From positions 116,525 through 180,524 of the forward strand of contig CAJNOI010000134.1 of NCBI GenBank assembly GCA_905250115.1: a stretch of DNA of 64,000 nt. Reading direction: 5' to 3'. The stretch comes from Adineta steineri. Taxonomy: Eukaryota; Rotifera; Eurotatoria; Adinetida; Adinetidae. How positions within the stretch are numbered: the first letter of the stretch is position 1; every line of letters begins with the position of its first letter. The notes below the pieces were generated by a model. The model did no database searches, had not been told where the DNA came from, and was given only the letters and a program-made list of their open reading frames with translations. Both the position numbers and the translations under genes were made by a program. Of this stretch, positions 23,317 to 34,820 are shown one piece after another.

Positions 23317-26300
23317 GTAAGTTTATTGAAAGAAAATCTCTGATTTTCAAGAAAGTGATCTATATGAAAATCAATTTTTTCTCGCTGAAAAAAAATCTTT
23401 AAACATTCAAAAAGGTGAAACTCATTGAGAGAAACAAATATTCCCTTAAAATAGTTCTGTTTTATATTTATCAGTTAGTAATTTTAGATGACAGATAACT
23501 ATTTAGAATTGAAATCAACTCGACGCATTAATTATTGTCTAACATGAACTCTATTTATATTTTATATTTTACGATAACATTAGTATTTAGTTCTTCATTT
23601 ATCTTTCTAAGTCATGACATTTATATGAATAAGTTGAGAGATCTCTCTATTCAATAGTAAATTATATAAGAGAATATAAATATTACATCAGATATCTAAT
23701 TCAAATGCGAATATAAAAGAAGAATTTAGTGATTAGCACCGATTTGAAAATATATTAAAAAAATCAAAGTAATACTTTCATGTATATTTAGAAAAAAGAA
23801 AAAGAAAAAGTTTTTCTTCAATATCATTAATAATTCAAGTTATGTAGCATGAAATGTCTAATTGAATTTCTAATATAAATGAATGATTTATATCAATTAT
23901 AATAAAATATAACAAATAACAATTTTATTGTACATTAAGGAAACGAATAAAGTTCTGTTTTTTCTATATTTATCATTTATGATAAAAATGATAAATATTG
24001 ACTCTACGGCAAAAGTTCACAAACAGACTAAAATTTTTTTTCATTTTCGAAGTTTTTGAAACTTCGTAGTTATGTTTCTAACTGTTATATTGATGGAAAC
24101 CATTTAATGTGTAACAATGAGATATTAACAAACTAAAACGGCAAATAAAAAGCTTTGTCAATGATTTTCATCTGAGGAATGTCAATCAATCATTTCATCA
24201 ATGGTTTGACAAACTTCTTTGCTTACGAAAAATGAAGGGATAAGTCTATGCCATGACGATTATAGATCATCATAGTTTCTGAAATATAGATAGTTTTCCA
24301 TTCGAAATAGATTCGCTCAGAAAAAAGTCGAAAACATATAGAGTCACTTTTTTGGAAGTGCTGTATAATTAAAAGTACCTTCCCAGACAGACAAGACCTC
24401 TAAAAAAACGCGTAAATACGCATTTAAAATTCGTAAATACACCGTTTTTACGAATTCTTAACGCGTGGGTGTGGGCAATTTTTTGGAAAGCGTTCTACTG
24501 CGTTAAAATCTACTCCGTAGTTACTCGTTAAAACGCGGAATTCAAAGTGGTTTTACACGTTATTTTGTGAGTTCTAACGCTTGAAGCACAGATTATCGAC
24601 GCGTTAGTCACAGCAGACAAAGGCAACGGAGATAAAAATCGTAAAAATGTGCGGTTTTCCCGATTTTATTTTCGTTAAAATTTCAAAATTTCTACGCTGT
24701 ATTTCTCCGTTTTTTTTGAGTTTTGTCTGCCTGAGTACTGGCTGTGTTCATACGCTTTAGCTTTTAAAACATTATCATATCTATAGCTTATCCATGTGAC
24801 AATAGAACGTGCTGTGACCAAAATCTCTTTTTGGTATGAAAAACTTCATTTCAATTCGTCGCATTTTGTATCAGCGTAAAGAATGTATGCATAACACGAT
24901 TAGCCAACATGTATCGAAACCTTAGAAAAGTAGAATAGATCACGATTTGAATAGTACAGAAACTCATTTTTTCTCAAAGGTTCATCTGTTTGGTATTGTT
25001 CAACTAAGACTATTGACATGACTTATGATAAACAACATCATGACATTTTGTACTTTTTCACATAAAATGTTTATCCTGCCCGTTTTTAGTTCAGAGATTT
25101 CAAAGTGAACTAAACTGAATCCATTGGAGTAATCGTTGTTCCAATATGATTGTCAACGAGAACTATCGAGAATAAATCAAATGTATTCGGTTTTTGCTCA
25201 CAATATGCATATAGTATCAGTTATAGAGGCGTTGACCATCATATTTACATAAAACTCATTTAATATTAAATTTAAAAACTAATTCAAACCCAAAAATCTT
25301 TTATTTAAAAAATTTAAAATAATTCTTTTGATATTTTTGATGAACAAGAAATAAACAATTTCAATTCTTTTTCAACGCAAAATGAAAAGAAATTATTTAC
25401 GAACAAAATACAAAATGTAGAGAGATAAAACTAAATTTTAATAAAGGTCATTCTTGGATGAATATAAGAAACAGAAATCTTTTTTTTAAATATTAATTTG
25501 ATATATTTACAAATTGTGTCAAGAAAAAAAGTTGAAATAATTTTGTATCATTATGAATAATGTTGATAATTCTTTTCTCATCCATTTTATTCTCTTTTAT
25601 TGAAAATGATTTCGATGCGAGTTAAATTAATTCCTGACACCGTATGGTCTACTTTAAAAATCATCAGAACTTTGTATTCTGTTTTTATTCTAATAGAAAA
25701 AGATCTTCGACTTCGGTCTCACTCGTCTATAAAATTGCTCAATCTGCTGTATTTGTAAAACAAATTTATTTCTTTTTTGTTAAAATAAGAAAAAATCTAT
25801 TCAATTCTAAATTCTGTCTTTTTAATTTTTCGTTCTTAAGAATCTTTGTTAAACAAAAAACCAAACTGTGACAATGTTCTTACCGAGTTTTTATTAAAAT
25901 GTTTATAGAATTTAGTTTTGTTGATCGAGATTTTATCGAAAAAAATATTTATTTGTCAAGTAACTATTGAAATTAAAAAATCTAAAAGAACAAAATATTC
26001 TTTTTCAAATATCTTCATTATGTCCGTTATATTAGTTTTGATTTACAATAAAGAATATATCTTTTTCAAAGATAAACAAATCGATTCAGATCAAATTAAT
26101 TAAATTTTATTTTCAAATAAAAAAACGAACTTAAATATTTTTCATTTTTTATTTTACAAATACGGAGATAATTGTGCTAAATAAATTTAAATTAAATTAA
26201 ATTCAAACTCAAATTAAATTAACTCAAATCATTATTATTTTATTACATTTCAAAATAACACTTTTTTTATTCACATTTATTCGTCAATTTCATTCAAATA

Positions 26301-26325
26301 TAAACAAAATCTTTTTTTCTTTTAG
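23317..26325. other. Intergenic region or 3-kb intron
   Basis: AT-rich and without convincing coding sequence; the open frames at 25644-25871 and 25918-26103 are low-complexity. It contains the MITE-like element at 24384-24733. If the ART-TPR and NHL exons are one gene, this is its intron. Confidence 0.5.
24384..24733. mobile_element. MITE-like element with terminal inverted repeats
   Basis: The left end CAGACAGACAAGACCTCTAA runs into AAAAACG. The right end, read in reverse complement, is CAGGCAGACAAAACTCAAAA then AAAACG, giving imperfect terminal inverted repeats of about 26 bp. The interior is about 300 bp, richer in CG dinucleotides than the flanks (several ACGCG and CGTTAAAA motifs), and has no open frame. 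AGTAC occurs 5 bp outside the left end and directly after the right end, so a target duplication is not clean. It contains a single telomere-like arm (GCGTGGGTGTGGGC, 24464-24477). Confidence 0.65.
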
Positions 26326-27248
26326 GACAATCACTTCCTTCCAATCATATTAATAACAACACCAAATGGAAACAACATGGAATCACTATTGTTGGAGGAA
26401 ATGGACACGGCAATCAATTAAATCAACTCTGTGGTCCTGAAGGTATCTATGTTGATGATGATCATCAAGCTGTTTATATTGCTGATTGTTGTAATAATCG
26501 TATTGTCAAATGGAAATATGGAGCAAAGAATGGTCAAGTTGTTGCAGGTGGAAATGGAATTGGAGATCGAAGTGATCAATTGACTCTTCCAAACGATGTA
26601 ATATTTGATAAAAAGAATGATTCTCTCATCATTTGTGATCAAGGAAACAGGCGAGTGGTACGATGGTCTCGTCAAAATGGTACAAAAGGAGAAACAATCA
26701 TTTCTGACATTGATTGCCAAAGTCTAACAATGGATAACAATGGAGATCTTTATGTCTCTGACGGCTGGAAGAATGAAGTGAGACGATGGAAACAAGGAGA
26801 GACAGAAGGAACAACAGTAGCAGGTGGAAATGAACAAGGAAATCGATTTGATTGGGCTACTCATATCTTCGTTGATAAAGATCATTCAATTTATGTATCT
26901 GATGGTGACAATCATCGTGTGATGAAGTGGATGAAACGTGCAAAAGAAGGGATTATTGTTGCCGGTGGAAATGGTGAAGGGAATAGTTTAACACACTTGT
27001 CTTTGCCTCAAGGAGTGACTGTCGATCATTTGGGTAATGTTTATGTGGCTGACTGCAACAATCATCGAATAATGCGTTGGAGTGAAGGATCTTGCGAAGG
27101 TACTATTGTTGTTGGTGGAAATGGAGAAGGACGAAAACCAAATCAGTTCACTCGTCCCACAGATTTATCATTCGATGTTGAAGGTAATCTTTATGTTACC
27201 GATTGGGGTAATCATCGAATACAGAAATTTGAAATTGATCTGAATTAA
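26326..27248 (+). CDS. NHL-repeat beta-propeller exon (NHL-3), possibly the 3' exon of the ART-TPR gene
   Basis: An exon begins after TTTTCTTTTAG in phase 1 and runs to TAA 27246-27248, giving about 307 residues. It holds about six NHL blades with GGNGxGNxxxQLxxP and VYVADCNNHRIMRW motifs, ending NHRIQKFEIDLN. It is clearly related to NHL-1 and NHL-4 (about the same length and tail) and less so to the B-E propellers. No start exon is visible directly upstream. The phase-1 acceptor fits the phase-1 donor at 23317 of the ADP-ribosyltransferase, so a fused ART-TPR-NHL protein is possible; an independent gene with an unseen first exon is the alternative. Role: protein interaction. Confidence 0.8.
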
Positions 27249-28094
27249 ATTTGTTGATGTTGATGATGAAATGAATAATTAAATTTTTTTATGAAAATAT
27301 TTTTGTTTATTTTGGTTATAAACTAAACAAATATAAAAATTCAAAATGAATTATTGTTAATAATTAAATTAAGTTTGATTTATTGATAAATATCTTTTTC
27401 GATGTGATTTGTTAAAATAATAAAATAAAAGTTTGATTAATTTGATGTTGTATTTTAATAATTAAAATAAAATTTTGTGATTCGATTGAGATACAAATAG
27501 AAGTGAGTTCATAATTCTATTGAAGATGAGACAATCTGAGAGGATATAGGAAAGCAAGATGGAAGAATATTGTAGTGTTTCAAAGTTATGTGTATGAATA
27601 AATAAAATGAATAATAAGATGAAATGAAAAATAGATCGAATTAATATTTTGTGTGAATAAAACTATTTTCAAAATAAATAAATTTGTTAATTTATTTGAT
27701 TTGATCTATTGTGATGATAATAATGATATAATAAAATATTTGTTATTATAATTTTGAATTTATTAAGTCTGATAAGATGACATAATGAATTTATGATTTA
27801 TGATTAAATAAAAACATAGAAAATATTTGAATGGTGAATTGATCGATTTTTTGATAAAATAAGATTTGATGATATTGTTGTTTGTCCTTAGAATAGTAAT
27901 GAAAGGAGAGAAGATAATAGTGACGATGTTTTATAAATAAAATATAAATGAAAACTAAAATAATTTGTCCACAGAATTGATTTCAACCAATATTTTAAAA
28001 TAAATAAATGAGATAATTTAATCTCTTCAATCGATTGAAAAGAAAGAAGAGTCGTAAAATATGTGAATAATTGTCACACTATTGTTAGAATTTG
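27249..28094. other. Intergenic, AT-rich
   Basis: No gene or recognised repeat is present up to the hairpin at 28095. Confidence 0.5.
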
Positions 28095-28153
28095 TAGGTA
28101 TGAGTGTGGGTAAAGACGATATTCACCCACCCACACCTACACTTACACCCACT
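28095..28153. repeat. Hairpin element at the left edge of PLAT pseudogene 1
   Basis: The left arm is GTAGGTATGAGTGTGGGTAA and the right arm CACCCACCCACACCTACACT. The truncated PLAT sequence starts directly to its right. The open frame 28082-28396 crosses it, which explains its Pro/Thr-rich start. Confidence 0.7.
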
Positions 28154-28791
28154 CGTGTCATACCATTAGAACTGATGCAACGACAACATTTTGTACCAGG
28201 AAAAGTTGAAACACTTTCTTTACAAGAACCTGATATTGGAGATTTAGAAGTTGTTGAAATTGAACATAATGGTTTTGTCATGAATGGTTATCAAAAGAAA
28301 AAGGTGATGCATGTACTAAACGTATACTTAAAGTACAAAATTCTAGTTAATCATGATTTCGTCCTTGTAAAATTTTCTTTTTTTTCTTTTCGATAAAATA
28401 CAAATTATTTTTTTTTCATTTACATAGTGATTTCATATGAAGTCACATTTTATACATGTGATGTCTCACATGCTAGTACAGATGCAAATGTATCACTTAT
28501 TCTTTATGGTACTCTTGATAATATTGGTATTCGAAAATTAAAACGAAAAGGTCGAAATTTATTTCAATGTGATCAGGTTGCTGAATTTATTATTGACTTC
28601 TAGGTAAATTAACTAGATTACATATCGAACATGATAATTCTATGATATTTTTTGATTGGTTTCTCGATAAGGTTGAAGTTATTAATATGGATACAAATGA
28701 AACTATTGGTTTTCTATGTAATCGATGGCTTGGTAAAAAACATGATGATCATAAACTTCAACAAGATGTATTACCAATAAAAATCTCATAA
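28154..28791 (+). pseudogene. PLAT-domain (LOXHD1-like) gene fragment 1
   Basis: The sequence encodes pieces of PLAT/LH2 domains, the beta-sandwich repeated in lipoxygenase-homology proteins such as LOXHD1. Readable parts are FVPGKVETLSLQEPDIGDLE at 28190-28250, then STDANVSLILYGTLDNIGIR and KLTRLHIEHDNSM, then FLDKVEVINMDTNETIGF..WLGKKHDDHKLQ to a stop near 28791. The two halves of the last domain are in different frames: after EFIIDF the reading meets TAG, and the GKLTRL part is shifted. The same lesion occurs in fragment 2, so it predates the duplication. It is 5'-truncated at the hairpin and has no start codon. Most likely a dead gene remnant; a mis-split intron is less likely. Confidence 0.75.
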
Positions 28792-28930
28792 ATCTATGAT
28801 ATTTTATTTTTCTGTTTACTTGGGGAATAGAATGAACACGATTATAAAAAAAAATAACTAAATCTATTTTCTTTTCATATTACAACAAATGTGTAAAAGT
28901 ATTGGATTTAGACAAATTATGAAAAGTATA

Positions 28931-28996
28931 CATGTTTGTGTGTTGGGTGTGTGTGAGAAGTCAAAGAGCGAACATCCACTACTACCCACTCTCAAG
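28931..28996. repeat. Hairpin element, duplicated at 39614
   Basis: The left arm is GTTTGTGTGTTGGGTGTGTG and the right arm ACTACTACCCACTCTCAAG. The loop AGAAGTCAAAGAGC is shared with the copy at 39614-39676. Confidence 0.6.
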
Positions 28997-29519
28997 TATT
29001 ATAGTTTAATTCTTGTATTTGAAGTGCATATTAGTTTCGGCTTAATTTCTTTATCGCGGATATCAAATATAAATTTCTTAGTAGACGCTTCTGTAATGAA
29101 ATTCTCTGTTTATGTCAAATAAAGAAATATATTAAAATCCAATAAAAAAAGTAATGTGAGCTATTATTGACAAACTCTATAAAAAAAAGGTGTTTGATAA
29201 GAAATAAATAAATTTATCATACACCTCGATAGATGTGAATCGTTTTTCAAAGAAAATAACGTATATCTAACGAAAAAAATGTCTATCTACATCTTATTAA
29301 TAATAATAAGGGACTGTACTCTGTGATGTTATTATACATTTTACCATTATATATTCGAAAGGAGACAGTATTCTGTAAGAAAAATACCTTTTATTAATCA
29401 CATATTGATAAGTAGATATCACTTTTCTTTTTATATTTATTTTAATCAATTAATCTTCTACCTATCCTTTACTTTTATCGTTCTCTATATATATTTCAAG
29501 GAGGATAAAGCGGACTTCT

Positions 29520-29618
29520 CTTGAGGGTGTGGGTGAATATGGTTGTAAATAGATGAATAATGGATGGGTACAACATTCATGTTCATCCTTAGTTATATAC
29601 ACACTCTTATAGTCAAGA
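29520..29618. repeat. Hairpin element, long spacer, duplicated at 40211
   Basis: The left arm is CTTGAGGGTGTGGGTGAATA. The right side is degraded (TATATACACACTCTTATAGT, then CAAG). The spacer contains a second inverted repeat around ACATTCATGTTCAT. Confidence 0.65.
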
Positions 29619-30088
29619 TGATTCTAGCAAGATTCTTTATTTTTTTGTTATTAAAGAATCTTTTGTGGACAGGGTGGCGTTAAAGTTCTGTTTGCTCTGT
29701 TTCTGATAATTACTTTCAATATCATATACTGATTGTCATTCAAATTAGATCATTATACTTCGTTTGAATTGAAAACGGTGTATTATAAACTTCAGATAAT
29801 CCATATTTTATAGAACTTTGATATGTTTTATTCTTTTTAAAATTAAAAGATATATGAAATAATAGTACTTTTTATTCATTGAGAATTAGTGTAAAGTGAT
29901 ATGACAAAATGTTTTTTTTGTCCTGTTCTTCTGTATAAGATTTGTTGATAGTGAGAAGAGAAAAAATAAAAATGAAAATTTAATTTCACGTTTTTTTATC
30001 GAGGAACAATATTAACTGTCTGATGAATTATAGAACTCTGACTACTCGTTATTATTTGTGAATATAATACAAAAATTGTTATTCCAAT

Positions 30089-33000
30089 ATGATAACAAAA
30101 ACTGATGTTAATGTTCTGGTGCTGATTCATTTGATTATTATCAATCAAATATCAAGTAATCATTGTTATTTGCAAATAATCTTTTTCATTTATGTTTTAT
30201 TTCAAATTCTGTACCCAAATCAATCCAATATTTGAAAAAAAAAAGATTATACTTAGTTGATTGATGAATTGTCATATCTTTATAGACTGTTGAATACTAT
30301 TCATTGAGAATAGACCACCGTAAAGATATGGGCTACGAGAAAATACGTCCATCCTGAGTATTTTGGATATTAAATCTTTCTGAAAATCATATGATATCTT
30401 TTCAAATTTAATTTCTCTTTTGAAATAAATTTAACGAAAATTTTTCTTTAAGGATTTTCATTCAATCAACCAAAGTTTTGTGCAACAGCTATTTGGAATT
30501 CCAATGGAATTACTTTTGCTAATCGATCGATTGTTGGTGAAAATCCTTTCGCCATTTTTGTGAGCACAAGCAATACAATCTACGTCGCTAATAAAGAAAA
30601 TAACACAATTGTAATGTGGGAAGAAGAGAGTGTTAATCCGACAAAGGTCATTACCGGTAATTTTACAGTCTCTGAATCTCTCTCCGTGACATCAAATGGT
30701 GATATTTATATTGATGATGGATTTAAGAATGGTCGAGTACAGAAATGGATAGCACAAACAAATACCTTTGTAACAGTAATGAATGTCAACTCATCATGTT
30801 ATGGTTTGTTTGTTGATATCCATGATACTCTTTATTGTTCAATGACTCAGCATCATCAAGTACTGAAAAGATCATTAAATGATTCTGTGATGACTTCAAA
30901 TCGTGTTGCTGCTGGAACAGGTATTTACGGATCAGCCTCCAGCCAACTCTATAGTCCTCATGGAATCTTTGTTGATGTGAACTTCGATTTATATGTAGCA
31001 GATTGTTACAATGATCGTGTTCAGTTATTCCAGTCTGGAGAGTCAAACGGTATCACAGTAGCTGGAAGTACATCACTAAATCCAACAATTACACTTCGCT
31101 GTCCAAGCGGAATTATATTAGATGTTGAGAAGTACTTATTCATTGTGGATTCTGGCAATGATCGTATTGTTGGTTCAAGCTTGAATGGTTTTCGATGTTT
31201 AGTTGGATGTGATGAAAGTGGTTCGCAATCCAACCAATTGTATAATCCATTTAGCTTTAGTTTCGATCGTTCTGGAAACATATTTGTTACTGATTCATAT
31301 AATCATCGAATTCAAAAATTTCAATATTTCGAAGAATCATGTAATAAGTTTAAAATGCTTGAATAGTCTCTAACATCATTTTAATCAATAGTTACTCTGA
31401 AAATTAAAAAGAAAAACTGTTATAGAAGATGAAGATGAAACTCCTCATGGATTTCGAACTGAATTATTGAATGGTTAAGTTCAAATCTCAAGTTTCATTC
31501 TAATATACTATTGTTATAAAATAAAAACTTTGCTTATTCATTATTCCCTACAAAACTCAATCGATCACATTATTGTCATGTTAGTTGCATGATATAGATG
31601 GACGTTAGAATATCTATGTGTTTAGTAGGAACGTCAGACATGAATTCAGTCCTTTTTGTTGAATTTTTTTTATAAATTTTCTTTGATTCACCATTATCTG
31701 AGCTCACGTATCGCTGCTGACTGTATAAAATAATGAACACAATAGTTTCATGAAGCGTGAAACACTCATGAGAAGTCAGGTTTGCGTCGAATTCCATATT
31801 CTAGAAGAAAATAAGTTTTGCATAGTTGTTCAATGTGCTTTCAAATTCATACATGTAAAACAGCTGTCAGAGAGAAATAACCCTATGCTCAAGCGTTAAC
31901 CACAACTTGCGGTGCAATCATAGAGATTCAGAATGTCATTTTTACTCTTGAGATGAGAAATTGATTATGTTATATTTACGATCATGATTTTGATTGACGA
32001 ACGGGAATAGAGTGAGGATTATCATAGAGGAGTGAGATTCGAAAGTAGGTCAGTGTCTAATAAAAAAATAATTAAAGAGTCGCTCTTCTAATATTTTAAC
32101 AATGGATCGAATGGTACTTCCAAAGCAATATTTTCTTGATGATGTCATGTCATACTCGTAGATTGACTAGAACTTTATGAAATAGTTTTATTAGATAGTT
32201 TATTGTTATGCTTAGTAATACCAACAAAAAAACTAATGTTCTGCATTATATTTATAAAAGAAGAAAAGTTTGAAGATAAAGATGATAATGAAGAAGTCAT
32301 ACATTTGTGAGTCTATGATTTATCAGGCTTTCTTAGTTTAGAATGATACTCGTTTTTGTATATGAGGTTTCATAACATTTCTCTATTGTAATTACTCCAA
32401 CGTCTCTTAGAAAGAACATGCGAATTTTAAGGGCTAACGCTGAAACTTGTTCAAAAGACGCTAAATAGATATTTTATTTCATATTTTTCTTCATTTCTCT
32501 ATCAAAAGCATTGCTCTAAAACAAACAATTCAACTCTCATTAGGTAACATAAAGTGGAAAGCAAACTGAAAACACTTTTCTTCATTGTAAATACAAATAC
32601 TCATTGGTTTTTATCATTCAGTAGATAACTCATTACTAATAAAATCAATGTACTCATCATCACTGACCTCGAATAGTTCAACTTATTTCGAAGATTGTTC
32701 TATGTTAGATTCGTATTATGAAGCGATACAAATGAACGTCACCCTAACTGGATATTATACTTTTCTAATCAATAGCGAGATGAAAACTACGTATGCTTAT
32801 ATCTACACAAACTACTTCAATCCATTCGATATATCCAAAAATTTGCTGAGTCTTGGTGAAAACTCTGATGATCAAGGTCAATTTCAACTCACAGCTGTTC
32901 TTCAAGCCAATATGATATATGTTGTCGTTATAACAACATCTTCTCGGAATTTAATGGGAAACTTTTCAGTTCAAGGATTTGGCCCAAGCTATATCGGTTT

Positions 33001-34394
33001 CAATCGTATTTGTGAGTGCATATTGTATTTTAATAGATAATCAGCTGCACTTACTTACCATCGGTAGAAAATATAGATAAACTCAATCTACTAAATGATA
33101 TACAGATATTTCTGTTCGATAGAGAATAAGATTCATACCACCTCTAGTCGCTTTCAATAAATGTATCTGAGAGAAAATGTAGTATTTCAAAATGTTTACA
33201 TTTATTTCCATCTGACCCAAAATTGAATCAATTTTCTTTTTCGTTAGTGAATACTCCATCAGTTGTCCAAACAGTTTATGCATCGAAATTGGCAACGAAT
33301 AGTTCAACGTATTCACTTGATTGTTCAAGTTCAAGTTCTTACTATGAAGCGATACAAGTGAATGTTCGTAGAAGTGGTGTTTACACTTTCTTCAGCAAAA
33401 GCAATATAGACACATACGGCTCTATTTATAAAGATTATTTCAATCCATTTAACCCAATGGAAAATCGACTCTTATACGATGATAACAGCTGCAATCAACG
33501 TCAGTTTGGATTTAAAATTGCTCTTGAGACTGGTATTTCATATATATTGGTTGTAACAACGAATGACTACCGTGAGCTAGGTGCATTCTCGATCTTTGTA
33601 TCTGGCCCAGATAATGTTGATCTCAAGAATATTAGTAAGCGTTTGTACTACAACTTTTGAATGAATATCTGTCAACGTTAGCATGAGCACGTATTTTGTT
33701 GAGTTTGGCATATCCGCAAACAAAAAACTTCTTTTGTGAGATGACACTTGTACTGTAAGAAGAAGTCTTTACACAAAAAGGTAAATTAAACTCATCAGAT
33801 TACAGAATATTATGAGTAGTATCGGAAGAATTCCTCTTGAATTTGAGTCTGTTTCCGTTTATCTCTAGTCTGATGTGAATAATATACAAATCGACAACAA
33901 TCCCTGCTCGTCACTGTGAAATGAAAAAAAACTATATTCTTTTTGTTACAACATGTCCTATCACTCACTATTCCAATAATATAAAAATGCTGCAAACATT
34001 TAAATATAATGTGTCGTATATAAAAAAATATAAACATATTCTTACTCTGTATGAATCTAAAAGATATTTTTACGTGCTTTTATTTCATTGACAGTGATAT
34101 TATGGAGAGTCCTCTCTTCAGAAAGCTAGGCTCAGTTCTGACATGCCTTCCGATATTCAGGGTATGTAAAAGATGATTTATGATGCTTAATTATCTTTCG
34201 TATATCCAAACGATTCCTCTTTCTCTCAGCCAATCAATCTGATAGAAAGATTAAAAAGTCAAATAGAATTGGAAAATTGATCTTGTCTTTTAGCAACAAC
34301 AACAAAATCATCATATGCTTGCATGAACTATCGTTCTACATGGATGTTAACTATGATTTATCCACTTATTAATTTAATGAAAAAACTAATATAA
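30089..34394 (+). CDS. Secreted NHL propeller with two beta domains and anchor tail (gene B, mosaic)
   Basis: Exons: 30089-30155 (signal peptide, VNVLVLIHLIIINQIS), 30453-31340 (NHL propeller, starting FSFNQPKFCATAIWN), 32622-33011 and 33248-33634 (beta domains of about 130 residues), 34294-34394 (tail with SSYACMNYRSTWML, then a hydrophobic end). All introns are phase 1; total about 610 residues. The NHL exon's usual donor (GGTAAG after TCATGT) is mutated to AATAAG; a GT three bases upstream, still phase 1, can replace it, otherwise translation stops at 31366. The 5' part resembles gene C, the 3' part gene D, and the NHL exon mixes features of both. The Ser/Thr exon present in A, C and D is not seen. 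Likely a surface or secreted binding protein; ligand unknown. Confidence 0.75.
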
Positions 34395-34750
34395 ACTAAT
34401 ATTTATTTTCAAATTCGTTTCATAATTCAGCTTATGTCATTTAGCGTTGCGTTGCTTTTTATCTTATGAATAAATTCATTTAGTTTTCGAAAAACTTATT
34501 TGAATCTTGAGGGTGGATGTGAATGGATGTTTATAAAATAAAAAGAACTGTGAACTCATATCGTAACGATATAGTAAATACACAACGATAAGAGACATAA
34601 TTTCCATACTTTTTTAAAGATATTTATTGCGAAACTTTATTAAAATAACATATTCATATAGTTAAACATCTTTTTTTGCATTGAAATTTGTAAATGAAAT
34701 CAGTTCACCAATTATGGCACGATAGCTTAAAGACAATAATGCGAACCATT
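31380..34750 (+). repeat. Tandem segmental duplication, unit 1, 3' part (matches 47300-50297)
   Basis: Introns, beta-domain exons, tail exon and 3' flank of gene B match those of gene D at an offset of about 15.5-15.9 kb. The flank match includes AAATCAGTTCACCAATTA and AACCATTAC, and it ends at the hairpin at 34751. Confidence 0.85.
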
Positions 34751-34820
34751 ACGAGTGTGAGTATCGGTATTCACCTCTTTCCTCATTTGAATCCACATCA
34801 ACACCCCCATACTCACACCC
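34751..34820. repeat. Hairpin element at the 3' end of the B/D homology
   Basis: The left arm is ACGAGTGTGAGTATCGG and the right arm CACCCCCATACTCACACCCT. The paralogous flank near 50297 reads AACCATTACACAGTTG: the two copies part within two or three bases of the arm. Confidence 0.75.

Larger units (their letters stand above)
28792..30088. other. Intergenic between PLAT fragment 1 and gene B
   Basis: No gene is present. It contains two hairpin elements, both also found at the matching places in the downstream duplicate. The open frame at 28889-29122 crosses the first hairpin. Confidence 0.55.
28433..31340 (+). repeat. Tandem segmental duplication, unit 1, 5' part (matches 39128-41960)
   Basis: Similarity runs from the last PLAT domain through the hairpins at 28931 and 29520 into exons 1 and 2 of gene B, at a constant offset of about 10.7 kb from the PLAT fragment 2/gene C segment. 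Intergenic sequence is matched as well as coding. Confidence 0.85.

Noticed and set aside
28082-28153. Pro/Thr-rich start of the open frame before PLAT fragment 1
   Set aside because: It is translation through the hairpin's C-rich arm (CACCCA repeats), not protein sequence.
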